Assembly (NCBI GenBank): GCA_003540955.1
Contig: DPMX01000258.1
Location: 1-7,706 of the forward strand
DNA: 7,706 nucleotides
Direction: 5' to 3'
Source: Gammaproteobacteria bacterium
GTDB taxonomy: Bacteria > Pseudomonadota > Gammaproteobacteria > Ga0077536
This document shows, piece after piece, positions 1 through 7,054 of this stretch. How positions within the stretch are numbered: the stretch's first letter is position 1; each line of letters opens with the position of its first letter. Below the pieces are notes generated by a model, which saw only the letters and a program-made list of their open reading frames with translations, had not been told where the DNA came from and searched no databases. A program made the translations under genes and the position numbers.

Positions 1-1
1 C

Positions 2-883
2 TTTAATCGGCGCCAACAAAATTTTCGTATACAAAAGGAACGCCCCGCGTTGATTTTGGCACACAAACGCGGCAGACGTTTACACCCAATCCCAAGTGGT
101 CAGCAGCTTGGCGCGGAATACAATTACTACTTCTCGCATTTGCTCAACTGTCCATTCGATTGTCGTTACTGTTTTCTCCAGGGAATGTTTTCATCCGCCA
201 ACTATGTATTGTTCGTTAACTATGAGGATTTCATAGAAGAAATAAAAGAAGTATGTAGCAAGCACACTGAGGTAGTGCACCTCTTTTCCGGCTATGACTG
301 TGACAGCCTCGCCCTCGAACCTCTGAGTAATTTTGCAACTTATTTTTCTCCCTTGGTTTCTAAAATTGATAATGCAATGCTCGAGCTTCGTACTAAAAGC
401 ACTCAGATTCGATCACTACTCACGTCGGCTCCAAGCCCTAACATTATCGTCGCCATGAGCCTTGCGCCGGAAGTTATCCGACAGGATCTAGAACATGGTG
501 TACCCTCCTTAGCTGAGCGACTCCAAGCGCTAAGGCGACTCCAAGCACATGGTTTCAATATTGGTCTACGTTTTGATCCAGTCATACCGTTAAGTAATAC
601 TGCGTCGACATATCGGAAATTTTTCGCACAGGTATTCGCGGAAATTGATAAGAGCGCAGTGCATTCAGTAACAATCGGCGGCTTTCGCCTACCCAAAGCC
701 TTTGCTAAACGCATGACTCGACTCTACCCAACTGAAGCCCTGTTTGCAGGTCCACATGTTGAAATTGATGGGAGTGTGATCTTTCGCGGTGACCGCGGCA
801 CCGATACCGTAGCAATTGCCACGGCTGAACTAACACGCCATGTCAGCTCAAGCAAAATATTCCTTCAACATATGACCACTTAG
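2..883 (+). CDS. SPL-like radical SAM protein (spore photoproduct lyase family), 5' end outside window
   Basis: This is a radical SAM protein of the spore photoproduct lyase (SPL, COG1533) type. The family uses a [4Fe-4S] cluster and S-adenosylmethionine for radical chemistry; in Bacillus the reaction is direct reversal of the spore photoproduct in DNA. The cluster motif CPFDCRYC (CxxxCxxC) is encoded at 149-172 and is followed by FLQG. A cysteine in the sequence SGYDCDSLALE lies 50 residues after the first cluster cysteine. The reading frame is open back to base 2, and the residues before the first possible start (TTG at 50) include NFRIQKERPALILA, which resembles the conserved N-terminal part of the family. 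The gene therefore almost certainly begins upstream, and TTG 50 is not its start. It ends with TAG followed at once by TAA, and putP starts 38 bases later. The family is clear, but its substrate in a non-sporulating bacterium is unknown. Confidence 0.88.
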   Translation, partial: FNRRQQNFRIQKERPALILAHKRGRRLHPIPSGQQLGAEYNYYFSHLLNCPFDCRYCFLQGMFSSANYVLFVNYEDFIEEIKEVCSKHTEVVHLFSGYDCDSLALEPLSNFATYFSPLVSKIDNAMLELRTKSTQIRSLLTSAPSPNIIVAMSLAPEVIRQDLEHGVPSLAERLQALRRLQAHGFNIGLRFDPVIPLSNTASTYRKFFAQVFAEIDKSAVHSVTIGGFRLPKAFAKRMTRLYPTEALFAGPHVEIDGSVIFRGDRGTDTVAIATAELTRHVSSSKIFLQHMTT

Positions 884-921
884 TAAATGGTTATCCTGGA
901 CTAACAGCATCATGACTACCT

Positions 922-2322
922 ATGGACGATGACACACTAGTAGCACTCGCTTTTGCAGCTTATTTAATTTCAATCGGCGTACTTGGTCTCATAGGCTACC
1001 GCCGTACTCAAGATGCATCCGGTTTTATTTTAGGCAAACGTAAACTTTCTTTTTGGGTCACAGCATTAAGTGCCGGAGCTTCTGATATGAGCGGCTGGCT
1101 TTTATTAGGGTTACCGGGACTAGCATATATTTCAATCTTTGAATCTGTCTGGGTCGCAGTTGGCCTATTCTTAGGCACCTACTTAAATTGGCGCTTTGTT
1201 GCCCGACCTTTGCGAGAAAATAGCGAACGCTACGGAAACGCTTTGACAATTCCAGAGTATTTCGAACGAAGATTTAACGACGACACACGTATCTTAAGGA
1301 CTTTTTCAGCGTTATGTATACTCCTTTTCTTTGTGTTTTATACAGCAGCGGGATTGGTTGCAGGGGGAAAGCTTTTCTCAGCATCGTTTGGAGTTACGTA
1401 CGTAAATGCGGTGGTCATCACCACTGCATTGATCGTCTCATACACAGCATTCGGCGGATTTCTCGCAGTTGTTTGGAGCGATGCATTGCAGGCAATAATG
1501 ATGTTTTTCGCCTTAGCGATTGTTGCTATTCTAGCATTATCATATGGACTCGAACCGGATACCGCGCTCAAAGCGGAGCCCTTATTACCTTCGCGACCGC
1601 AGTCGTTCGCAGTGATAGTAATAATATCGTCACTTGCCTGGGGACTCGGATATCTCGGGCAACCACATATCCTAACCCGGTTTATGGCGATCCGCTCGCC
1701 GGAAAAGTTACACGCGGCGCGAAGATTAGCACTCGGCTGGACCATTATATGCTTAAGCGCAGCAGTGATCGTGGGGTACTCTGCGAGAAGTATGCTTGAA
1801 TTTCCACTCACGGCGAGTAGCAGCGAGCAGGTCTTCATTCACCTCATTCATTTCTTACTCCATCCCGCGGCGGCCGGTGTTTGTCTAGCTGCAATCCTCG
1901 CCGCGATAATGAGCACTGCCGACTCTCAATTGCTGGTCGCAGCGTCCGCCCTCACTCACGACCTTTCCGGGGATTCGACCAAAAGAGCAGGAGGCGCGCT
2001 GGGTTACCATCGTGCCGCCGTCGTATTGATCTGCGTGATCGCAGCGAGTCTCGCTTTAGATCCAGACGCGATGGTATTCGAACTTGTCGCCTATGCTTGG
2101 GCAGGTTTTGGGGCTGCTCTTGGGCCGTGCGTCATCATGAGTCTTCATGCGCCGAAGACCACAAAAAAAAGTGCGATTCTAGGCATGCTTGTTGGAACAA
2201 TCACAGTAGTCGTGTGGGGAGTGTTGGAAGGCGGACTATTTGACATGTATGCACTGCTTCCAGGTTTCACAAGTGGACTGATAATTATTTTTTTAACTAA
2301 TGCTGTCTGCCAAAAAAGCTAA
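922..2322 (+). CDS. putP: Sodium/proline symporter PutP (SSS family)
   Basis: This inner-membrane transporter of the sodium:solute symporter family should import proline with Na+. The protein has 466 residues, against about 502 for E. coli PutP, and is mostly hydrophobic helices. The segment ASDMSGWLLLGLPG places Asp55 and Ser57 at the same numbers as the Na+-site residues of E. coli PutP. Asp187 follows GGFLAVVW, as in PutP. The TM7 motif WGLGYLGQPH (240-249) keeps the Trp, Tyr and Pro linked to proline binding. The second Na+-site pair, Ser-Thr, is at 331-332 in AAIMSTADSQ. The position matching E. coli Cys344 is Ser335, and the C-terminal tail is shorter. ATG 922 is the first start after an in-frame TGA at 913-915, but no Shine-Dalgarno sequence is evident. 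The gene may be co-transcribed with the SPL-like gene. A related substrate of the same family cannot be excluded. Confidence 0.9.
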   Translation: MDDDTLVALAFAAYLISIGVLGLIGYRRTQDASGFILGKRKLSFWVTALSAGASDMSGWLLLGLPGLAYISIFESVWVAVGLFLGTYLNWRFVARPLRENSERYGNALTIPEYFERRFNDDTRILRTFSALCILLFFVFYTAAGLVAGGKLFSASFGVTYVNAVVITTALIVSYTAFGGFLAVVWSDALQAIMMFFALAIVAILALSYGLEPDTALKAEPLLPSRPQSFAVIVIISSLAWGLGYLGQPHILTRFMAIRSPEKLHAARRLALGWTIICLSAAVIVGYSARSMLEFPLTASSSEQVFIHLIHFLLHPAAAGVCLAAILAAIMSTADSQLLVAASALTHDLSGDSTKRAGGALGYHRAAVVLICVIAASLALDPDAMVFELVAYAWAGFGAALGPCVIMSLHAPKTTKKSAILGMLVGTITVVVWGVLEGGLFDMYALLPGFTSGLIIIFLTNAVCQKS

Positions 2323-2622
2323 ACATACTATTCCCAAGCAACAAAGCTAAGTTTGCAAGCATCTCACCCAATAATATCAGACCCTGAAGGAAATGATCAC
2401 AGCCTTCTGCCTCGGAAGAGTTTCCATTTCGCTAACGCCAACTTATTCGTTTCCTTCCATTTCTGAATGGATGCCTGCCCGTGACACAAACCTTTCCTTC
2501 TGTGACAAGACTCGGGTGCAACGTGTTTAGCGACGAAAACGTACTGCACTAGTTACAGAACACTCGTGATTGTGGGAAAATGTAACCGTTAAGTATTCCG
2601 AAGTTAAGAGAGAACTAAATCT
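2323..2622. other. Non-coding gap between putP and the FKBP gene
   Basis: I see no gene or structured RNA in these 300 bases. No GC-rich hairpin followed by a T tract ends putP. A weak imperfect hairpin can be drawn at about 2390-2425 (GGAAA with TTTCC outside, CTTC with GAAG inside), but it lacks a T tract. The stretch 2420-2500 is pyrimidine-rich and contains TTCCATTTC twice. The hexamer GTGACA occurs at 2481-2486 and 2502-2507, exactly 21 bases apart. GATGCCTGCCC at 2470-2480 recurs downstream of the FKBP gene. The promoter of the FKBP gene probably lies in the last 60 bases. The best pair I can draw there (TTGTGG at 2570, AGTATT at 2592) is poor. Confidence 0.5.
2605..2612 (+). promoter_or_regulatory. 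Probable ribosome binding site of the FKBP gene
   Basis: The purine run TAAGAGAG ends 10 bases before ATG 2623. It is a partial match to the anti-16S consensus, and it supports the chosen start together with the signal peptide that begins there. Confidence 0.4.
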
Positions 2623-3297
2623 ATGCGACAGTTGCTATGGTCAATGTGTACATTCGGCCTAATTTTCCCGGCATTTAGTAAAGGAATCTCTCTAGAAACG
2701 CCAAAAGAACAGTTTAGCTACGCCATCGGTATTCAGCTTGCACAAACTTTAATTCGACAAGGTATCGATCTGGACCCGGACGCGTTCGATCTCGCAATCC
2801 GCGATTCCCTAAACGGGTCCAAACTGCGTTTATCAGCACAAGATATGCAGATAGCACTCAGTTCAGGTGACACAAGAGCATCGAATGATATCCGTAAACA
2901 GGCAGAGATCGCTTTAAAAACGGGTAAGGCGTTTCTGTCCGAAAACAAAACAAAAGACGGAGTAGTTGAACTACCGAGTGGATTACAATACAAAATTCTT
3001 CGATCAGGCACTGGGAACCGTCCTAAATCCAATAGTGACGTGGTCGTTCATTACGTAGGATCGCTGATTGATGGGCGTGAATTTGATAGTTCTCGAAAAA
3101 GAAACAAGGCTATCACCTTAAACGTAGGCCAAGTCATAAAAGGCTGGCAGGAAGCCATTCCATTGATGCGTGTCGGGAGCCACTGGCAAATATTCATCCC
3201 GCCGAATCTAGCGTATGGAGCGAAAGGTGCTGGCAACAATATAGGTCCTAATGAAACGCTGGTATTTGAGATCGAACTTTTGGGAATCTCACAATAG
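2623..3297 (+). CDS. Exported FKBP-type peptidyl-prolyl cis-trans isomerase (FkpA/Mip type)
   Basis: This protein should catalyse cis-trans isomerisation of prolyl bonds and act as a folding chaperone in the periplasm. Residues 1-19 form a signal peptide with likely cleavage after AFS, before Lys20; no lipobox is seen. Residues 27-80 (FSYAIGIQLAQTL, then GIDLDPDAF and LNGSKLRLSAQDM) match the N-terminal dimerisation domain of FkpA and Legionella Mip. A charged helical linker follows, with GKAFLSENKTKDGVVELPSG at 101-120. The FKBP domain spans about 120-222 and keeps the pocket residues: Tyr144 (HYVG), Phe154-Asp155, Val171-Ile172, Trp175 (IKGW) and Tyr198 (LAYG). At 224 residues it is close to Mip (about 233). 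The gene stands alone and converges on rnd. Whether it is the FkpA or Mip ortholog cannot be settled here, so no symbol is given. Confidence 0.92.
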   Translation: MRQLLWSMCTFGLIFPAFSKGISLETPKEQFSYAIGIQLAQTLIRQGIDLDPDAFDLAIRDSLNGSKLRLSAQDMQIALSSGDTRASNDIRKQAEIALKTGKAFLSENKTKDGVVELPSGLQYKILRSGTGNRPKSNSDVVVHYVGSLIDGREFDSSRKRNKAITLNVGQVIKGWQEAIPLMRVGSHWQIFIPPNLAYGAKGAGNNIGPNETLVFEIELLGISQ

Positions 3298-3465
3298 TTA
3301 GCATCTTCTGAAGCCGCAGTGCTGTATGTGATGACACCTTAGAAACGATATGACCTTGCGAAATTGATGCCTGCCCTTCAGCAGCATTACTAGAGAGGTA
3401 TTTCTTACATTTGCTACGAGCTATACCTACGTATCGAAAACCAACTCATAAGTACACAATTTTAA
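3298..3465. other. Convergent gap between the FKBP gene and rnd
   Basis: Both flanking genes end here (stops at 3297 on the plus strand and 3466 on the minus strand). I found no bidirectional terminator. The only inverted repeat of note is GGTAT/ATACC (about 3396-3427) with a loop of roughly 20 bases, too weak to call. A copy of GATGCCTGCCC lies at 3366-3376. Confidence 0.4.
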
Positions 3466-4599
3466 TTAATCAAACATCTTTGAGTTTGTCGAAGCGATCT
3501 GATTTCGAACTGCCTTACCGAATAAATTATCTCTCCATCCCTCGTACAAACGTATAGAGAGTTGACCGCAAATTGCTAACTCAAGCTCTCTCCGGGTTGT
3601 AATCATATTTGCTGAGATAGAATTATCCTTTGCACATCGACTTAGTGCCTTCAGCAAGTCACCTAGTAATGCTTTCCCTGCTACCGTTAATCGCCTAGAG
3701 AAAGGTTCATCGGACACACTTATCCCCTTCCCGGCCACTCGGATGGCTTTTAACAATTCGCTTCCGTATCGACGCAGAAAACTAGGCGCAAGACCACTAA
3801 CTGCATGTAACTGAGCGGTTGAGGATGGCGCAGCTTGTGAGATTGCGACCAATCGATCATCTTTCAACACCCAGCCACGTGGTAAATTTCGCTTTCGCGC
3901 TTTGACCTCCCGCCAGGAGGCCAATGCCACAGCAATATTTCGCTGTTCGGGCTCCATTAGTTTAGTGATCCCCTTTATTCGGCGCCATACATTCGCTAGA
4001 TCGCTTTCATAAAGGTCTATTTCGACTAAACGGCAGCACTCTTCTTCTAACCAGGCGGAGCGATCTCTTGTCAAAAGCTCCTCATTTAATTTGTTCTTAA
4101 TCCCCAGTAAATAACGGACGTCGTTAGCCGCATAATCAAGTTGATGATCGCTAAGTGGGCGCATTGCCCAATTTGTTCTCGACGAACTCTTATCTAACTC
4201 TATGTGGTAAAAATCTGCTACTAAAGCCGCGTAACCGATCTGATCTGATCGCCCTAAGAGGGCTGCGGCGATTTGTGTATCGAAAACTGGCGCCGGTATT
4301 TGCGCCGCCTCATGGTAAAATGTTTCCAGATCTTGACGTCCAGCATGAAAAACCTTCAGACGGGATGGATTACATATCTCTCGATAAAACGCCGATAACT
4401 CATCGAGCGCTAATGCGTCAATACACCAAATCGAATTACCTGCAGCGATCTGGACTAGACACAATTGCGGATAATATGTTTTCTCACGAATAAATTCTGT
4501 ATCGACTGCGATAACAGAATGATCTTCAATTGCGCGGAGAAATTCTCTTAATCGCTCCGGCGTATCCACATACTCGACCTCCGAACTCCCTTTTAACAC
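3466..4599 (-). CDS. rnd: Ribonuclease D (DEDDy 3'-5' exoribonuclease with HRDC domain)
   Basis: RNase D trims the 3' ends of tRNA precursors and other small stable RNAs in the cytoplasm. The protein has 377 residues, close to the 375 of the E. coli enzyme. The exonuclease domain holds all five catalytic residues: Asp33 and Glu35 (VDTEF), Asp90 (HAGRQDLE), and Tyr156 and Asp160 (YAANDVRYL). Their spacing matches E. coli Asp28, Glu30, Asp85, Tyr151 and Asp155. An HRDC RNA-binding domain follows at about 216-290 (EQRNIAVALASWRE, KRNLPRGWVLKDD), then a helical C-terminal part. The start given is GTG 4599, because residues 7-11 (EVEYV) look like the first strand of the fold, but that GTG has no ribosome binding site. 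A second in-frame GTG at 4569 has a perfect GGAGG eight bases upstream and would shorten the protein by ten residues. The gene ends with TAA and is divergent from prc. Confidence 0.94.
   Translation of the reverse strand: MLKGSSEVEYVDTPERLREFLRAIEDHSVIAVDTEFIREKTYYPQLCLVQIAAGNSIWCIDALALDELSAFYREICNPSRLKVFHAGRQDLETFYHEAAQIPAPVFDTQIAAALLGRSDQIGYAALVADFYHIELDKSSSRTNWAMRPLSDHQLDYAANDVRYLLGIKNKLNEELLTRDRSAWLEEECCRLVEIDLYESDLANVWRRIKGITKLMEPEQRNIAVALASWREVKARKRNLPRGWVLKDDRLVAISQAAPSSTAQLHAVSGLAPSFLRRYGSELLKAIRVAGKGISVSDEPFSRRLTVAGKALLGDLLKALSRCAKDNSISANMITTRRELELAICGQLSIRLYEGWRDNLFGKAVRNQIASTNSKMFD
4578..4582 (-). promoter_or_regulatory. GGAGG motif favouring an internal rnd start
   Basis: On the minus strand GGAGG lies eight bases before the in-frame GTG at 4567-4569, which is ideal spacing. 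It falls inside the longer reading frame that starts at GTG 4599, so it may be coincidental coding sequence (TCG GAG GTC). It is nevertheless the only consensus-quality Shine-Dalgarno I found in front of a candidate start in this window. Confidence 0.35.
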
Positions 4600-4903
4600 T
4601 GGATAGTCAACTTTGGGACAAAATTGTTCGCTGATATCGGACGACCTTGAGTTCTAACAAACAAAATATTCTGCACTCGGCTGCCCTACTTTCTTACGTA
4701 GGATGAAATTAAAACATGAATGCAACCATCATTATTAGGCCATAATTTCCCGAAACCATTCGTTAACGGGAGCGACACGGACATGCATAGTCCCGATTTA
4801 CACGGTACCTTAGGCCTAACTACGCTACATTTTCAGCACTGATCGATTGTCTTATGTCATAGTACACGTTCTAACATTGTAGCAAGGCAATTAAAAACGA
4901 CAG
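4600..4903. other. Divergent rnd/prc intergenic region
   Basis: These 304 bases must hold the promoters of rnd (leftward) and prc (rightward), but I see no strong sigma-70 pair. A weak candidate for prc is TTGTCT at 4847-4852 with TCTAAC at 4870-4875 (17-base spacer). TCCCGA occurs at 4748-4753 and 4791-4796, with the complementary CGGGA between them at 4767-4771, so two mutually exclusive five-base-pair stems are possible. TTAGGCCTAA at 4810-4819 is a perfect ten-base palindrome and GGTACC just before it (4804-4809) is another. No coding sequence or known RNA family is recognised. Confidence 0.45.
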
Positions 4904-7054
4904 ATGAAACTATTTCTCATACCGCTCGTAGCGACGGCCTTCTTCGTCACAGAAGCCGTTGCTAAAGCGGTAATTACACCAATAGAGGAACTGATTCCTC
5001 GGGCCGAACACAAGCGCGCAACACGCCTTATTACTCATTTCCTAACGAACTATCACTACAAAAACCCTCGATTAGACGACGAATTATGCTAGAAATTTCT
5101 CGAGCGATACCTAGAAATACTCGATCCAACTAAAAGTTACCTACTAGAATCTGACGTCGCAGAATTTAATAGACACCACTTAGAATTCGATGACTATTTG
5201 CGCCAATCAGATCTCCAACCGATTTTTAGTATTTACGTTCGCTACCGCAAAAGAGTCGAGGATCGTGTCTCACGGGCAATACAACTGCTAAATCATCCAT
5301 TCGATTTTAATCGTGAGGAAACGTTAAGATTCGATCGAGAAAACGCCGAGTGGGCGAAGAACCTTGCCGAGCTAGACGAATTGTGGCGGAAACGGGTAAA
5401 AAACGACATCCTGTCTTTGCAAATTGCGGGCAAAAAGAAAAACGAAATAAGTAACACATTAAAAAAGCGTTACGAAGGCATCGGACGCCGTACTGGACAA
5501 GTAAATAGTGAAGACATCTTTCAGATGTCAATAAACGCCTTCACCACCTCAATAGACCCACACAGTTCCTATTTTTCCCCACGGACGTCTGAGAACTTTA
5601 GAATACGAATGAGCCTCTCGCTAGAAGGTATCGGTGCGGTACTTCAATCGGAAAATGAATATACGTTGGTTCGCGAAATTGTACCCGGAGGACCCGCAGA
5701 CAGAGGTGGGAAACTACATGCCGATGACCGGATCATTGGGATTGGCCAGGGTGAAAAAGGTGAAATCATCGATGTTTTAGGTTGGCGCCTGGATGACGTT
5801 GTCGATTTAATTCGGGGCAAGAAAGGAACGTTCGTCAAGCTCGAGATTCTACCAAAAGGTTCTGGCTTGGACGGAGCAAGAAAAATTATCAGGATTGAAC
5901 GTAATACGATTAAACTAGAAGAGCAAGCGGCTAAACTCACTAAGTTAATTATTGGTGAGGGCCAGGATGCGGTCAATATCGGCGTCATCAATTTACCCAC
6001 CTTTTACCTGGATTTCGACGCACGTGCGCGCGGTGAGCATAATTACCGAAGCACAACACGCGATGTTCGGAGTTTGATCAGCGGGTTAGAAGAAGATTCA
6101 TTGGACGCACTAATTATAGATTTGCGAGGAAATGGCGGTGGCTCCCTTAGCGAAGCGACAGATCTAACAGGTCTGTTCATAGATGTCGGCCCTGTTGTAC
6201 AAGTGCGAAACGCTCAGGGCCGTGTACAGTTGGAACGGGATACTAACCGAGGGGTGGCCTACAGCGGGCCACTCGCTGTTCTAGTCGATCGCAACAGTGC
6301 ATCTGCTTCGGAGATCTTTGCCGGAGCTATTCAAGACTACCATCGCGGCATCGTGCTCGGAGAAACAACTTTCGGAAAAGGAACGGTACAAAACCTAGTA
6401 GATCTGAATCGATTCGACGACACAATGGACGGAAAGCTAGGTCAATTAAAATCAACAATCGCTCAGTTTTTCAGGGTTGCCGGGGGCAGTACTCAACATC
6501 GCGGTGTCATTCCAGATATCACTTTCCCCAGTGGCTTAAGCTCCGAGGAACACGGTGAACGCGCGCTAGACAATGCTCTACCTTGGGACCGTATCGCTGC
6601 CGCTCGGTTTAAGCCTGTTGGAAGCGCCATCGGTGAGGTCAGTGTACTTCGTGAATTGCATAAGTCACGTGTAGAAAACGACCTTGCCTTTCAAGCTGTC
6701 TTAGCCCAAGAGGCAGCAATTGAGACAGCACGGAAGCGACAAGAGATATCGCTCGTTTATGAAAAACGTAAGGCAGAACATGAAAAAAGTGAACGCGATC
6801 AACTAGACCGCGAGAACCAAATTCGAAGAGCTCATGGCCTCGATCCGCTGTTACTTGATCCATTGAAAGATGAAGATGAAGTGAAGAATGAAGATGAAAA
6901 AGAAAAATTCGATGTCATTCTCGACGAGGCAAGCTTCGTCGTGGCGGATATGATTCGCAAGATCGATATTACGAGTCAACTAGCCGATTCTCTTCCCAGA
7001 AAAGCGCGTTTGAGAACCGACGCAGAAGATCTGTCTAAAGTGCTCGTCGATTAG
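4904..7054 (+). pseudogene. prc: Tail-specific protease Prc/Tsp (S41A) interrupted by one in-frame TAG
   Basis: Prc is a periplasmic Ser/Lys protease that degrades or processes proteins from their C-termini. Counting the TAG as codon 63, the frame has 716 codons (E. coli Prc is about 682 residues). A signal peptide covers 1-20 (cleavage AVA, then Lys21). The N-terminal helical domain runs to about 235. The PDZ domain is about 238-320 (GIGAVLQ, VPGGPADRGGKLHADDRI). The S41 core follows, with DLRGNGGG, the nucleophile Ser467 in NSASASEIF, Asp478, and the base Lys492 in TFGKGTVQ; their spacing of 11 and 25 residues equals E. coli Ser430, Asp441 and Lys455. A charged coiled coil (about 601-645) and an acidic run from 656 sit near the C-terminus. 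The TAG falls between LDDELC and KFLERYLEILDP, both conserved, with the frame unchanged. Translation stopping there would give a 62-residue peptide. Restart at TTG 5198 would lack the signal peptide. No Shine-Dalgarno precedes ATG 4904. Confidence 0.85.
5090..5092 (+). other. In-frame amber codon inside prc
   Basis: The TAG interrupts a conserved helix of the Prc N-terminal domain. One base change from several sense codons, for example CAG, would produce it. The 35 codons between it and TTG 5198 still encode family-like sequence (SYLLESDVAEF), which places the lesion within one gene and not between two. Confidence 0.85.

Noticed and set aside
50..52. TTG at 50 as the start of the SPL-like gene
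   Set aside because: The frame is open upstream to base 2 and encodes family-like residues there, so the gene is cut by the window edge.
1338..1838. 166-codon open frame on the minus strand inside putP
   Set aside because: It is fully antisense to a clearly conserved transporter and resembles no protein family; it is a by-product of the codon use of putP.
1314..2243. Two plus-strand open frames (1314-1799 and 1881-2243) inside putP
   Set aside because: They are frame-shifted shadows with Arg/Ser/Cys-rich composition, while the putP frame has all family motifs.
2390..2425. Terminator after putP
   Set aside because: The imperfect GGAAA/TTTCC hairpin is AT-rich, interrupted, and not followed by a T tract.
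4155..4493. 112-codon plus-strand frame opposite rnd
   Set aside because: It lies within the RNase D catalytic domain on the other strand and shows no recognisable domain.
5090..5092. Selenocysteine or pyrrolysine insertion at the prc amber codon
   Set aside because: Selenocysteine uses TGA. The site is a surface-helix region of a family that does not need pyrrolysine, and TAG ends four other genes here normally.
6869..6910. Purine-rich repeat (GAAGATGAA twice) as a regulatory or mobile repeat
   Set aside because: It encodes the acidic low-complexity stretch near the Prc C-terminus and is explained by coding for Asp, Glu and Lys.
5198..7054. A separate protease gene starting at TTG 5198
   Set aside because: The same frame continues upstream across the TAG with conserved Prc sequence to a signal peptide at 4904, so this is the 3' part of one interrupted gene. 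No ribosome binding site precedes the TTG.
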